Below are positions 10,240 through 18,712 of a DNA stretch of 64,000 nt, piece by piece (positions within the stretch are counted from its first letter, which is position 1; every line of letters starts with the position of its first letter). A program made the position numbers and the translations under genes. The notes beneath the pieces were generated by a model that ran no database searches, had not been told where the DNA came from, and saw only the letters and a program-made list of their open reading frames with translations. Source of the stretch: Rhodopseudomonas rhenobacensis (GTDB lineage: Bacteria > Pseudomonadota > Alphaproteobacteria > Rhizobiales > Xanthobacteraceae); the NCBI RefSeq assembly GCF_014203125.1, contig NZ_JACHIH010000008.1, positions 62,001 through 126,000 of the forward strand, in the 5' to 3' direction.

Positions 10240-11322
10240 ATGATGCAACGGACCAGACCGCCGTTTCGGGCGGAGCATGTGGGCAGCCTGCTGCGCCCGC
10301 CAAAACTTGAGGAGGCGCGCGGCAGATTCGCGGCCGGGGCGATCACCGCCGACGATCTGCGCAAGATCGAAGACGTCGAGATCGAAAAGCTGGCGCACAA
10401 GCAGTCGGGCTACGGGCTGAAGCTCGCCACCGACGGCGGATTCCGCGGCGCGGCCGAGCAGCTCGACTTTTTCACCGCGCTCGGCGGCTGCGAGCCCGGT
10501 GCGGCCGGCGGCGAGCCCGGCTCGCTGCGGGTGACCGGCAAGCTGGAATTTCCCGACGATCATCCGCTGCTTTCGCAGTTCAAGCATCTGCAGCGCCACG
10601 CCGAGATCGCCCATGTGACGCCGAAGCTGGCGATTCCATCGCCCGCGCTGCTGCATTGGCGCAGCGGCCCCGAGGCGATCGCGTCGGAGGCCTATCCGAG
10701 CCTCGGGCTGTTCTTCGAGGATCTCGCCAAGACCTATCGCCGCGCGGTGAAGGCGCTCTACGACGCCGGCTGCCGCTACCTGCAATTCGACGATCCGGTG
10801 TGGGCGCATCTGTGTTCGGAGGCCGAGCGGCAGATGCTGCGGCAGCGCGGCGAGGACGCCGGCCAGCTGCAGCAAGCCTACACCCGCGTCATCAACTACG
10901 CGATCGCCGAACGGCCGTCCGACATAGTGATCACCAGCTATGCCGGCCGCGGCGCGTTTCGCGGCAACTGGCTGGCTACCGGCGGCTACGAACGCGTCGC
11001 CGAGACGCTGCTCGCCGGCACGCACTACGACGGCTATCTGCTGGAGTTCGAGCCGGATCGCGCCGGCGGCTTCGAGGCGCTGCGGTTTCTGCCGAAGGGC
11101 AACAAGACGGTGGTGCTCGGCCTGATCGACCCGTCGCGCGGCGCGCTGGAGCGCAAGGACGACCTCAAGCGGCGGATCGCCGAGGCCGCCGCCTTGGTGC
11201 CGCTCGAGCAACTCGCGCTGTCGCCGCAAAGCGGCTTCGCCGAAGCGGGCCTCTCCGAAGACCAGCAATGGGACAAGCTGCGGCTCGCGGTCGAGGTCGC
11301 GCAAGAGGTGTGGGGCAGGTAG
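10240..11322 (+). CDS. MetE-like cobalamin-independent methionine synthase family protein lacking zinc ligands
   Basis: Protein of about 360 residues with the C-terminal MetE TIM-barrel fold in the short YxjG/YxjH-like form. RAEHVGSLLRP opens it, RYLQFDDPVWAHL follows, and GGYERVAETLLAG, YLLEFEPDRAGGFEALRFLP and LSPQSGFAEAGLSEDQQWDKL close it. In active enzymes zinc is held by His, Cys, Glu and Cys. Here the HxC pair reads Tyr-Ala-Gly (near residue 232), the last Cys is Ser (LSPQSGF), and the usual DGE reads DGG; only the Glu survives. It is therefore unlikely to do zinc-dependent homocysteine methylation. Two ATGs (10240, 10243) follow GGGGAG; the second has better spacing. A small secreted-protein gene follows two bases after its stop. 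Confidence 0.85.
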   Translation: MMQRTRPPFRAEHVGSLLRPPKLEEARGRFAAGAITADDLRKIEDVEIEKLAHKQSGYGLKLATDGGFRGAAEQLDFFTALGGCEPGAAGGEPGSLRVTGKLEFPDDHPLLSQFKHLQRHAEIAHVTPKLAIPSPALLHWRSGPEAIASEAYPSLGLFFEDLAKTYRRAVKALYDAGCRYLQFDDPVWAHLCSEAERQMLRQRGEDAGQLQQAYTRVINYAIAERPSDIVITSYAGRGAFRGNWLATGGYERVAETLLAGTHYDGYLLEFEPDRAGGFEALRFLPKGNKTVVLGLIDPSRGALERKDDLKRRIAEAAALVPLEQLALSPQSGFAEAGLSEDQQWDKLRLAVEVAQEVWGR

Positions 11323-11324
11323 CG

Positions 11325-11723
11325 ATGCTGCGCGGTCTGACGTTGATGATGGTCCTTGCCGCAGCGATCCCATCGGTCGCGCGGGCTCAGGTCGAAGCCT
11401 TGACCGGCCCGTGGCAGCAAATCAGTTCCAATGCGGGCAATTGTCCGAGCTGCCGGATCACCATCGACGGCATCGGCGCGCTGCGCGTGACTGCCAGCAA
11501 CGGCTGGACCGCGACCATTGTTGAGCACGAACGCAACGGCATGGCGACGGCGGGCGGTGGCGGCCAATGGCGCGCGCCGAACAACCCGCTCGACGGCAAG
11601 ACCTTCATCGTCGAGTTCGAATTGCGCGGCGACCGGCTCCACATGTCGATGGCGCTCGACGGCGGCGGGGGCCGTTTGCGATTTATCGAGGCGGTGTTCG
11701 GTCGCCCCGGGGCGGGCTCGTAA
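11325..11723 (+). CDS. Small secreted protein, function unknown
   Basis: 132 residues with a Sec signal peptide (MLRGLTLMMVLAAAIPSVARAQ-V). The mature part is Gly- and Trp-containing with a CPSC pair (residues about 38-41) that might form a disulphide or bind metal. RLHMSMALDGGGGRLRFIEAVF near the end suggests a beta-rich fold. It starts two bases after the stop of the MetE-like gene, so the two are probably co-transcribed, and it is convergent with ugd. I recognise no family. Confidence 0.65.
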   Translation: MLRGLTLMMVLAAAIPSVARAQVEALTGPWQQISSNAGNCPSCRITIDGIGALRVTASNGWTATIVEHERNGMATAGGGGQWRAPNNPLDGKTFIVEFELRGDRLHMSMALDGGGGRLRFIEAVFGRPGAGS

Positions 11724-11735
11724 CCGCGGCCGGAA

Positions 11736-13046
11736 CTACGACGTCCCCCGTCCGACGCTCTCATAGACGAAGCCGTGCGCGGCCATTTGCTCCGGGCGAT
11801 AGATGTTGCGCAGGTCGATCACCACCGGCTGCTTCATCGCGGCCTTCAGCCGGCCGAGATCGAGCGCGCGGAACTGGACCCATTCGGTGACGATTACCAG
11901 CGCGTCGGCGCCCTCGACGCAGGCATAGGCGTCGTCGCAATAGGTGATGTCGGGCAGTTCGGCGCGGGCCTGCTCCATGCCGACCGGATCGAAGGCGCGG
12001 ACCTTGGCGCCCATGTCGAGCAAGCCGGTGACCAGCGGGATCGACGGCGCCTCGCGCATGTCGTCGGTGTCGGGCTTGAAGGTGAGGCCGAGCACCGCGA
12101 CGGTCTTGCCGCGGATATGGCCGCCGAGTGCGTGCGAGACCTTGCGGGCCATCGCGCGCTTCCTGTTGTCGTTGACCGCCAGCACCGCCTCGACGATGCG
12201 CAGCGGCACGTCGTGGTCGAGCGCGATCTTGACCAGCGCGCGGGTGTCCTTGGGAAAGCAGGAGCCGCCGAAGCCCGGGCCGGCGTGCAGGAATTTCGGC
12301 CCGATCCGGTTGTCCATGCCGATGCCGCGCGCCACTTCCTGGACGTCGGCGCCGACCTTTTCGGCGAGATCCGCGATCTCGTTGATGAAGGTGATCTTGG
12401 TGGCGAGGAAGGCGTTGGCGGCGTATTTGATCAGTTCGGCGGTGCGCCGCGCGGTGTACATCAAGGGCGCGGCGTTCAGCGACAGCGGCCGGTAGATCTC
12501 GCCCAGCACCTTGCGGCCGCGCTCGTCGTCGGTGCCGACCACGATGCGGTCGGGGAATTTGAAGTCGCGGATCGCAGCGCCTTCGCGCAGAAATTCCGGG
12601 TTCGACGCGACCACCACGTCGGCGGAGGGATTGGCCTCGCGGATCAACAGTTCGACCTCGTCGCCGGTGCCGACCGGCACCGTCGACTTGGTCACCACCA
12701 CGGTGAAGCCTTTCAGCGCGCCCGCGATCTCGCGGGCGGCGGCATGGACGTAGCTGAGGTCGGCATGGCCGTCGCCGCGCCGCGACGGCGTGCCGACCGC
12801 GATGAACACCGCGTCGGCCTCGCCGACCGCGGTGGTGAGTTCGGTGGCGAAATCCAGCCGCCCGGCTTTGACGTTGGAGGCCACCAGGGCGTCGAGACCG
12901 GGCTCGAAGATCGGAATTTCGCCGCGCCGCAGCGCATCGATCTTGGCTTCGTCCTTGTCGACGCAGGTGACCTGATGGCCGAAATCGGCAAAGCAGGCGC
13001 CGGACACCAGCCCCACATAGCCGGTGCCGATCATGGCAATTTTCAT
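11736..13046 (-). CDS. ugd: UDP-glucose 6-dehydrogenase
   Basis: Cytosolic enzyme of 436 residues that oxidises UDP-glucose to UDP-glucuronate with two NAD+. The NAD site MKIAMIGTGYVGLVSGACFADFG opens the protein, KSTVPVGTG and SNPEFLREGAAI are the conserved middle motifs, and GFGGSCFPKDTRAL contains the catalytic cysteine. The C-terminal GLTFKPDTDDMREAPS completes the family pattern. The ATG at 13046 matches the family start; the longer frame upstream is not conserved in type. Its product is the substrate of the decarboxylase at 3437-4387, and it can also serve as glucuronate donor. Confidence 0.96.
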   Translation of the reverse strand: MKIAMIGTGYVGLVSGACFADFGHQVTCVDKDEAKIDALRRGEIPIFEPGLDALVASNVKAGRLDFATELTTAVGEADAVFIAVGTPSRRGDGHADLSYVHAAAREIAGALKGFTVVVTKSTVPVGTGDEVELLIREANPSADVVVASNPEFLREGAAIRDFKFPDRIVVGTDDERGRKVLGEIYRPLSLNAAPLMYTARRTAELIKYAANAFLATKITFINEIADLAEKVGADVQEVARGIGMDNRIGPKFLHAGPGFGGSCFPKDTRALVKIALDHDVPLRIVEAVLAVNDNRKRAMARKVSHALGGHIRGKTVAVLGLTFKPDTDDMREAPSIPLVTGLLDMGAKVRAFDPVGMEQARAELPDITYCDDAYACVEGADALVIVTEWVQFRALDLGRLKAAMKQPVVIDLRNIYRPEQMAAHGFVYESVGRGTS

Positions 13047-13212
13047 CGAAAAACCTGTCGCTGGTGATGGCCCGGGCAGGCCGCTGCGGTGCCGCGTCTT
13101 AGCAGACCCCCGCACGGCTGCCAAAGCCGGGCTTGCACCGGATCACCGTTTCCTAGCGCAGCGATACGACGGCTGCATGGCAGCAGCGGGCCGCGTGGCC
13201 GGGCGTTTTCAT

Positions 13213-13260
13213 CGGTGGGCAGATTGTGTTACCAGCAACGCCAAATCCTCCTGCCCACCG
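13213..13260 (+). promoter_or_regulatory. Perfect 10-bp stem just before the HTH-methyltransferase start
   Basis: CGGTGGGCAG at 13213-13222 is exactly complementary to CTGCCCACCG at 13251-13260. The 28-base loop can form an inner hairpin (GTGTT 13226-13230 with AACGC 13237-13241). The right arm ends seven bases before the ATG at 13268, and no Shine-Dalgarno is visible there. It may be an operator for the HTH protein or a translation-control leader; I could not match it to a SAM-II, SAM/SAH or SAH riboswitch. Confidence 0.5.
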
Positions 13261-13267
13261 GCACCCC

Positions 13268-14620
13268 ATGAAGAACGACCAATTGCTCGGCGAGATTTCC
13301 GACTACTGCCGGCGCGCCGGGGTGGCCGAGACCACCTTCGGCCGCCGCGCTGTCAATGACGGCAAGCTGGTGCATCGGCTGCGCGAGGGCAAGCGCATCA
13401 CCGTCGACACGCTGGACCGCATCCGGGCCTTCATCGCGGCTGGGACCGACGGCGTGGCGCCGCCGCGCGGCCTGGTGGTGCCGCCGGAACGGCGCGATCC
13501 GCAAGGCAATTTCCGGTTCTTCGAGAACCGCCAGAAGTATCTGCTGTTCGTTCACACCTGCAGCGAAAAGCGGGTGATCGCCGAGCGCGTGACGCTGGAG
13601 CTCGGCAGCATCCATCCCCGCCCACCGGCGATTCGGGTGTTCGACGCCGGCGTCGGCGATGGGACGGTGCTGGCGCGCGTGTTGCGCGCGATGCATGGCC
13701 GGTTCCCGCATATGCCGTTCTATATCGCCGGCAAGGAACTCAGCCTGGAGGACGTCCGGCTGACCCTCGACAAGGTTCCGGACCGGCTGTTCGAGCACCC
13801 GGCCACGGTGTTCGTTCTTACCAATATGTATTACGCCGAAGCGCCCTGGCTGACCCCGGCCTCACCGGCCGCGGCGGCCGGCATGATCTGGCACGAAGTC
13901 GTGCTACGCGGCGCCTCCTCCGGGGAGTTCGAGACCCAGATCGCGGAACTCGGCCCGTTCCTGGAAGAGAACTGGCGCGCCAGCATCAGCAAGCAATCCG
14001 GCATGCCGATCTATGAGCGCCCGGTCGCCATCGTTATCTATCGGGAAGATCACCGCTTTTTGCTGGATTCGATGATTCCCCGGGCGGGCCGCAGCGAGGC
14101 CAATTTCGACCTGGTGATCGCCTCGCAGCCGTACCGGGCGAAATCTTCTGTGAATTTCCGCGCCAAGCGGATCATCGCGCCGCTGGCCCGCGCGCTGCGT
14201 CCCGGCGGCCGGCTGATCGGGATCCACTCGCACGGCCAGGATCCGGGGCTGGAAATCGTCCGCGCGGTGTGGCCCGGAGAAAATCCTTTTGCGGTGAGCC
14301 GTCATGAGCTATTGCGCGCGGTGAAATACGAGCTGGGGTCGGCCGGCCGTGACCTTAACTTTAACGCTTATGCCGATAGCCGTTCGATCTTCCGATATGA
14401 TATGGAAGCGCTGCCCAACGAGGTCACCGGATCGATTGGAACCTCGACGGCTTTCGCAGCCTGGAATGCCGCGGTCTATGTGGCCCAAATCGAGGACGAC
14501 CGACTAACGGAAATGACTCAAGGCGGTTCCTATCTGGACGCCACCAGAGAGGTTCTGCGGAAGTATAGCGGGCTTTGGTTTTACGACGAATCCTACGTCA
14601 TCTCGCGTCGACGCGATTGA
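13268..14620 (+). CDS. HTH-domain / class I SAM-dependent methyltransferase fusion protein, uncharacterised
   Basis: Protein of about 450 residues. The first 60 (ISDYCRRAGVAETTFGRRAV and DGKLVHRLREGKRITVDTLD) form a small DNA-binding helix-turn-helix of a type often seen alone in Bradyrhizobium-like genomes. The rest has class I methyltransferase marks: motif I VFDAGVGDGTVLARVL (residues about 123-138), DLVIASQPY in the motif IV position (about 281) where N- and nucleic-acid methylases have (N/D/S)PPY, and LRPGGRLIGIHSHG (about 311). About 150 residues of unknown fold separate motif I from motif IV. It lies 58 bases before metK and ahcY follows, so SAM supply and SAH removal are its neighbours. 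The substrate is unknown; it could be a self-regulating methyltransferase. Confidence 0.75.
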   Translation: MKNDQLLGEISDYCRRAGVAETTFGRRAVNDGKLVHRLREGKRITVDTLDRIRAFIAAGTDGVAPPRGLVVPPERRDPQGNFRFFENRQKYLLFVHTCSEKRVIAERVTLELGSIHPRPPAIRVFDAGVGDGTVLARVLRAMHGRFPHMPFYIAGKELSLEDVRLTLDKVPDRLFEHPATVFVLTNMYYAEAPWLTPASPAAAAGMIWHEVVLRGASSGEFETQIAELGPFLEENWRASISKQSGMPIYERPVAIVIYREDHRFLLDSMIPRAGRSEANFDLVIASQPYRAKSSVNFRAKRIIAPLARALRPGGRLIGIHSHGQDPGLEIVRAVWPGENPFAVSRHELLRAVKYELGSAGRDLNFNAYADSRSIFRYDMEALPNEVTGSIGTSTAFAAWNAAVYVAQIEDDRLTEMTQGGSYLDATREVLRKYSGLWFYDESYVISRRRD

Positions 14621-14646
14621 CTAATCAGGACATGATCAGGAAAGGG

Positions 14647-14663
14647 CCGCCGGGTGCCGGCGG
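14647..14663 (+). promoter_or_regulatory. GC hairpin in the metK translation-start region
   Basis: CCGCCGG, a GTG loop and CCGGCGG form a perfect 7-bp hairpin starting 27 bases after the upstream stop and ending 15 bases before the metK ATG. The Shine-Dalgarno-like AAAGGGG follows directly. It may modulate metK translation or protect the 3' end of the upstream cistron. Confidence 0.4.
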
Positions 14664-14678
14664 AAAGGGGTTGGTTTG

Positions 14679-15875
14679 ATGCGCGCGTCTTATATGTTCA
14701 CGAGTGAATCAGTTTCAGAAGGTCATCCCGACAAGGTTTGCGACCGGATTTCCGACGAGATCGTCGATCTGTTCTTCCGCGAAGGCCCGAAGGCGGGCAT
14801 CGACCCCTGGGCGATCCGCGCCGCCTGCGAGACGCTTGCTACCACCAACAAGGTGGTGATCGCCGGCGAGACCCGGGGCCCGGCCTCGGTCACCAACGAG
14901 CACATCGAGCACGTGGTGCGCGAAGCCATCAAGGACATCGGCTACGAGCAGGACGGCTTCCACTGGGAGAACTGCGACATCGAGATCCTGCTGCATCCGC
15001 AGTCGGCCGATATCGCGCAGGGCGTCGACGCGCTGCAGCCCGGCACCAACCAGGAAGAGGGCGCCGGCGACCAGGGCATCATGTTCGGCTACGCCACCAA
15101 CGAGACCCCCGACCTGATGCCGGCGCCGATCTTCTACGCCCACAAGATCCTGCGGCTGATCTCGGAAGCCCGCCACTCCGGCCAGGAGAAGGTGCTCGGC
15201 CCCGACTCCAAGAGCCAGGTCACCATCCAGTACGAGAACGGCAAGCCGGTCGGCGTCCGCGAGATCGTGGTCTCGCACCAGCATCTGGTCGAGGACATGA
15301 CCTCGAACCAGGTCCGCGACCGGGTCGAGCCCTATGTGCGGCAGGCGCTGCCGGAAGGCTGGATCTCCGACAAGACGATCTGGCACATCAACCCGACCGG
15401 CAAGTTCTTCATCGGCGGTCCGGACGGCGACACCGGCTTGACCGGCCGCAAGATCATCGTCGACACCTACGGCGGCGCGGCCCCGCATGGCGGCGGCGCG
15501 TTCTCCGGCAAGGACCCGACCAAGGTCGACCGCTCGGCGGCCTATGCGTCGCGCTATCTCGCCAAGAACATCGTCGCCGCCGGCCTCGCCGACCGCTGCA
15601 CGCTGCAGCTCGCCTACGCGATCGGCGTGGCGCGGCCGCTGTCGATCTACATCGACACCCACGGCACCGGCAAAGTCACCGAGGCCGAGCTCGAGAAGGC
15701 GGTCGCCGAGGCGATGGACCTCACCCCGCGCGGCATCCGCAAGCATCTCGACCTCAACAAGCCGATCTATGCGCGGACCTCGTCCTACGGTCATTTCGGC
15801 CGCACCCCGGACGCCGAAGGCGGCTTCTCCTGGGAAAAGACCGATCTGGCCGAGGCGCTGAAGCGCGCCATCTAA
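14679..15875 (+). CDS. metK: S-adenosylmethionine synthetase (methionine adenosyltransferase)
   Basis: Cytosolic enzyme of 398 residues making SAM from methionine and ATP (EC 2.5.1.6). It has the N-terminal [16 protein letters not shown] with the ATP-binding His and Asp, [16 protein letters not shown] with the family signature 1, and [19 protein letters not shown] as signature 2, which carries the P-loop-like lysines. Length and order match bacterial MetK. The ATG at 14679 follows AAGGGGTTGG. It lies between the HTH-methyltransferase gene and ahcY, so SAM production is grouped with a SAM consumer and the SAH-removing enzyme. Confidence 0.97.
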   Translation: MRASYMFTSESVSEGHPDKVCDRISDEIVDLFFREGPKAGIDPWAIRAACETLATTNKVVIAGETRGPASVTNEHIEHVVREAIKDIGYEQDGFHWENCDIEILLHPQSADIAQGVDALQPGTNQEEGAGDQGIMFGYATNETPDLMPAPIFYAHKILRLISEARHSGQEKVLGPDSKSQVTIQYENGKPVGVREIVVSHQHLVEDMTSNQVRDRVEPYVRQALPEGWISDKTIWHINPTGKFFIGGPDGDTGLTGRKIIVDTYGGAAPHGGGAFSGKDPTKVDRSAAYASRYLAKNIVAAGLADRCTLQLAYAIGVARPLSIYIDTHGTGKVTEAELEKAVAEAMDLTPRGIRKHLDLNKPIYARTSSYGHFGRTPDAEGGFSWEKTDLAEALKRAI

Positions 15876-15920
15876 GTCAGCAAGTCGCTCCCCTGGCAGC
15901 TCGCCGGGGGAGGTCGTGCC

Positions 15921-16053
15921 GTCATCCTGAGGTGTGAGCCGGCTTCGGCGCGCCTCGAAGGATGACCCGGCGAAGTGCCCGCGGCCATCCTTCGAGGCGC
16001 GCACAACAGTGCGCGCACCCCGGATCGAGTCCGGGGCGGGCTCTCAGGATGAC
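15921..16053. repeat. Palindromic intergenic repeat, family B (GTCATCCTGAGG type)
   Basis: The unit starts GTCATCCTGAGG and ends CTCAGGATGAC, with a second nested inverted pair CCTCGAAGGATG and CATCCTTCGAGG. A related copy lies at 47614-47863. It fills most of the metK-ahcY gap and could form a large cruciform or hairpin that separates or tunes their expression. Confidence 0.8.
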
Positions 16054-16136
16054 GCTGTGCTCGCGGGAATCGTCACAAAACGCTCGATTTTATTTCGTAT
16101 CGACGTGTCCGAATTACTCCGTTTCAGGAAACCCAT

Positions 16137-17582
16137 ATGACCGCCACCGCCAAGAAGCCCAGCTTCACCGACTACATCGTCAAGGACATCGGCCTCGCCG
16201 ATTACGGCCGCAAGGAAATCTCGATCGCCGAGACCGAGATGCCGGGCCTGATGGCCACCCGCGAGGAATACGGCCCCAAGCAGCCGTTGAAGGGCGCGCG
16301 GATCGCCGGCTCCTTGCACATGACGATCCAGACCGCGGTGCTGATCGAGACGCTGGTCGCGCTCGGCGCCGACGTCCGCTGGGTGTCGTGCAACATCTAC
16401 TCGACCCAGGACCACGCCGCCGCGGCGATCGCCGCCGCCGGCGTTCCGGTGTTCGCCATCAAGGGCGAGAGCCTGGAGGACTACTGGGCCTACACCGCCA
16501 AGATGTTCGACTGGCACGGCGCCAAGCCGGGTGAAATCCTCACCCCGAACATGATCCTCGATGACGGCGGCGACGCCACCATGTACGTCCATCTCGGCCT
16601 GCGCGCCGAGAACGGCGACACCGCCTTCCTCGACAAGCCCGGCTCCGACGAGGAGGTGGTGTTCTTCGCGCTGTTGAAGAAGCAGCTGAAGGACAAGCCG
16701 AAGGGCTATTTCGCCGAGATCGCCAAGAACATCATGGGCGTCTCCGAAGAAACCACCACCGGCGTGCATCGTTTGTACGACATGCAGAAGGCCGGCACGC
16801 TGCTGTGGCCCGCCATCAACGTCAACGACTCGGTGACCAAGTCGAAATTCGACAACCTCTATGGCTGCCGGGAATCGCTGGTCGACGGCATCCGCCGCGG
16901 CACCGACGTGATGATGTCCGGCAAGGTCGCGATGGTCGCCGGCTTCGGCGACGTCGGCAAGGGCTCGGCGGCGTCGCTGCGCCAGGCCGGCGCCCGCGTC
17001 ATGGTGTCGGAAGTCGATCCGATCTGCGCGCTGCAGGCGGCGATGGAAGGCTATGAAGTGGTGACGATGGAAGACGCCGCACCCCGCGCCGACATCTTCG
17101 TCACCGCCACCGGCAACAAGGACATCATCACCATCGAGCACATGCGCGCGATGAAGGATCGCGCCATCGTCTGCAACATCGGCCACTTCGACAACGAGAT
17201 TCAGATCGCGCATCTGAAGAACCTGAAGTGGGACAACATCAAGCCGCAGGTCGACGAGATCACCTTCCCGGACGGCCACCGCATCATCCTGCTGTCGGAA
17301 GGCCGCCTGGTGAACCTCGGCAACGCCACCGGCCACCCGTCCTTCGTGATGTCGGCCTCGTTCACCAACCAGACGCTGGCGCAGATCGAACTCTACGCCA
17401 ACAACAAGGACGGCAAGTACAAGAAGGAAGTCTACGTGTTGCCGAAGTCGCTGGACGAGAAGGTGGCGCGGCTGCACCTCGCCAAGATCGGGGTGAAGCT
17501 GACCGAGCTGCGCAAGGACCAGGCGGATTATATCGGCGTCAAGGTCGAAGGGCCGTTCAAGGCGGATCATTATCGGTATTGA
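16137..17582 (+). CDS. ahcY: Adenosylhomocysteinase (SAH hydrolase)
   Basis: Cytosolic NAD-dependent enzyme of 481 residues that splits S-adenosylhomocysteine to adenosine and homocysteine, relieving product inhibition of methyltransferases. [15 protein letters not shown] and [17 protein letters not shown] are the N-terminal signature. [21 protein letters not shown] holds the substrate-contacting Lys and Asp, and [10 protein letters not shown] is the NAD-binding loop. The C-terminus KADHYRY is the universal family ending. The long form has an insert around residues 140-185 (LRAENGD...[10 protein letters not shown]), typical of proteobacterial and eukaryotic-type enzymes. A strong terminator follows. 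Confidence 0.97.
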   Translation: MTATAKKPSFTDYIVKDIGLADYGRKEISIAETEMPGLMATREEYGPKQPLKGARIAGSLHMTIQTAVLIETLVALGADVRWVSCNIYSTQDHAAAAIAAAGVPVFAIKGESLEDYWAYTAKMFDWHGAKPGEILTPNMILDDGGDATMYVHLGLRAENGDTAFLDKPGSDEEVVFFALLKKQLKDKPKGYFAEIAKNIMGVSEETTTGVHRLYDMQKAGTLLWPAINVNDSVTKSKFDNLYGCRESLVDGIRRGTDVMMSGKVAMVAGFGDVGKGSAASLRQAGARVMVSEVDPICALQAAMEGYEVVTMEDAAPRADIFVTATGNKDIITIEHMRAMKDRAIVCNIGHFDNEIQIAHLKNLKWDNIKPQVDEITFPDGHRIILLSEGRLVNLGNATGHPSFVMSASFTNQTLAQIELYANNKDGKYKKEVYVLPKSLDEKVARLHLAKIGVKLTELRKDQADYIGVKVEGPFKADHYRY

Positions 17583-17630
17583 TACCAACGCCCGTCATCG
17601 CGGGCTCGACCCGCTATCCATCACGACAAA

Positions 17631-17656
17631 AGCCCCGGAGCGATCCGGGGCTTTTT
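17631..17656 (+). terminator. Rho-independent terminator after ahcY
   Basis: AGCCCCGGA, a GCGA loop and TCCGGGGCT form a perfect 9-bp hairpin followed by TTTTT. It lies 49 bases after the ahcY stop and should end the SAM-cycle transcript. Confidence 0.93.
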
Positions 17657-17676
17657 GCTGAGCAACGCAAGAGTTC

Positions 17677-17731
17677 GTCATTCCGGGGCGCGAGCCGCGC
17701 CAGCGGCAAGCGAGCCCGGAATCCATAACCC
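17677..17731. repeat. Palindromic intergenic repeat, family C (GTCATTCCGGGGCGCGAG type)
   Basis: It starts GTCATTCCGGGGCGCGAGCC and continues to GCGAGCCCGGAATCCA. A longer, complete unit of the same family is at 32989-33105. This copy is a single half-unit beside the ahcY terminator. Confidence 0.75.
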
Positions 17732-17830
17732 CCAGTGTCAATGTGACAAGCCGAAGTAGAGATCAATCCAATCCGGGTTCTGCTGCTCGATCAGCCGGAT
17801 CTTCCACTCCCGCTGCGATTGCTTGAGCCG

Positions 17831-17915
17831 GTAGCTCGGATGAAGCGAAGCGAAATCCGGGAGCTGCGTCGGCAATCGGAAGACCCGGATTACGCTTCGC
17901 TCCATCCGGGCTACG
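17831..17915. repeat. Inverted repeat, family D (GCTCGGATGAAGCGAAGCG type)
   Basis: The arm at 17831-17861 (containing CGGATGAAGCGAAGCG) is an imperfect reverse complement of 17884-17915 (containing CGCTTCGCTCCATCCGGG). The arms are about 31 bases and separated by 22. Such units are common between genes in Bradyrhizobium-type genomes. It precedes the 3' end of the toxin gene. Confidence 0.75.
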
Positions 17916-17931
17916 CTTGCTACGTGGACCG

Positions 17932-18354
17932 CTACCTCCCCATCCACGGATCGACCACCGCAATCCCGCAGTCGGCGAAATCCGCAACATTGCGCGTTGC
18001 CAGCCGGGCGCCGCGGGAGCGGACGATGGCGGCGATCTGGGCGTCGATCTGACTGATCGGTCGTCCGCCGTGTCGCCGGCTCGCCGCGATGGCCGGATAG
18101 GCGTCGGCCGCGTCGGTGTCGAACGGCAGCACGCGACCGGCCAGATCGATCTCGAAGATCGGTCGCGCGGCGGCGATCAGTTGGTCCCGGCGGCGGCCCT
18201 CGGGCAACAGTGCCAGGCCGTAAAAAATCTCAGCCTGCGTCAGGGTCGTGGTGAACACGCCGGCGATCGGTTGTTCGCCGAACCACGCCATCACCGCGGC
18301 ATCCGGCTTTGCACGCATCAGTTCCGAAATGACGTTGGTGTCGAGGACGATCAT
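17932..18354 (-). CDS. vapC: VapC/FitB-family PIN-domain toxin (type II ribonuclease)
   Basis: PIN-domain protein of 140 residues. MIVLDTNVISELMR carries the first catalytic Asp and the Asn-Val-Ile-Ser pattern of the FitB/VapC group, TLTQAEIFYGL has the conserved Glu, and ISQIDAQIAAIVRSRGARLATRNVADF has the C-terminal acidic residues. Such toxins cleave tRNA or rRNA when not held by their antitoxin. The start overlaps the antitoxin stop by four bases, so the pair is translationally coupled. The gene lies in a stretch with two more toxin-antitoxin pairs. Confidence 0.92.
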   Translation of the reverse strand: MIVLDTNVISELMRAKPDAAVMAWFGEQPIAGVFTTTLTQAEIFYGLALLPEGRRRDQLIAAARPIFEIDLAGRVLPFDTDAADAYPAIAASRRHGGRPISQIDAQIAAIVRSRGARLATRNVADFADCGIAVVDPWMGR

Positions 18355-18599
18355 TCGCCGAAATCCGGCGGCGGCCGGATCGCCTCGCGCGGGGTGTGGG
18401 GAAGGTCGACGCCGCCAAGCGCCGCGAACCGCTCATGGATGGCCTGCGCGAGATTGCGCGCGCGCGGCTCGTCGGTCGACAGCGCCGACCGCAGGATGTC
18501 CCGCGCCTCGTCTTCCATCGAGCGCCCGTTGACGGCGGCGCGCACGCGGAGCCGCTTCTTGATGGCATCGTCGATATTCCGGATCGTCATCACCGCCAT
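18351..18599 (-). CDS. vapB: VapB/FitA-family ribbon-helix-helix antitoxin
   Basis: Antitoxin of 82 residues. MTIRNIDDAIKKRLRVRAAVNGRSMEDEAR is the Arc/FitA-type ribbon-helix-helix DNA-binding part, and the C-terminal tail (PREAIRPPPDFGE) should wrap the PIN toxin. I chose the ATG at 18599 because GGAGG lies five bases before it; the in-frame ATG at 18611 would leave no room for a ribosome site and nearly touches the operator palindrome. The toxin gene overlaps its stop by four bases. Confidence 0.9.
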   Translation of the reverse strand: MAVMTIRNIDDAIKKRLRVRAAVNGRSMEDEARDILRSALSTDEPRARNLAQAIHERFAALGGVDLPHTPREAIRPPPDFGE

Positions 18600-18614
18600 G
18601 CCGGCCTCCATCAG

Positions 18615-18639
18615 TCAATGACTGCAAAATAGTCATTGA
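18615..18639. promoter_or_regulatory. Operator palindrome of the vapBC/fitAB-type pair
   Basis: TCAATGACT at 18615-18623 and AGTCATTGA at 18631-18639 are perfect reverse complements separated by seven bases. The site sits directly upstream of the antitoxin ribosome site, where FitA/VapB-type complexes bind for autoregulation. Confidence 0.75.
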
Positions 18640-18712
18640 AAGGTTGGCGAGCAAGCGTGGAAGGGAAGGAACGAACGTTGACATTCGATGGACGAGGATA
18701 GATTCGTTGCTG

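Noticed and set aside
11775-13067. A 430-residue open frame on the plus strand across ugd
   Set aside because: It is the antisense shadow of a clear UDP-glucose dehydrogenase and has repetitive composition with no recognisable fold.
14621-14678. A SAM-responsive riboswitch in front of metK
   Set aside because: The gap is only 58 bases and holds one 7-bp hairpin; it lacks the conserved bases of SAM-II, SAM-V or SAM/SAH motifs as I know them. Kept only as a possible control hairpin.
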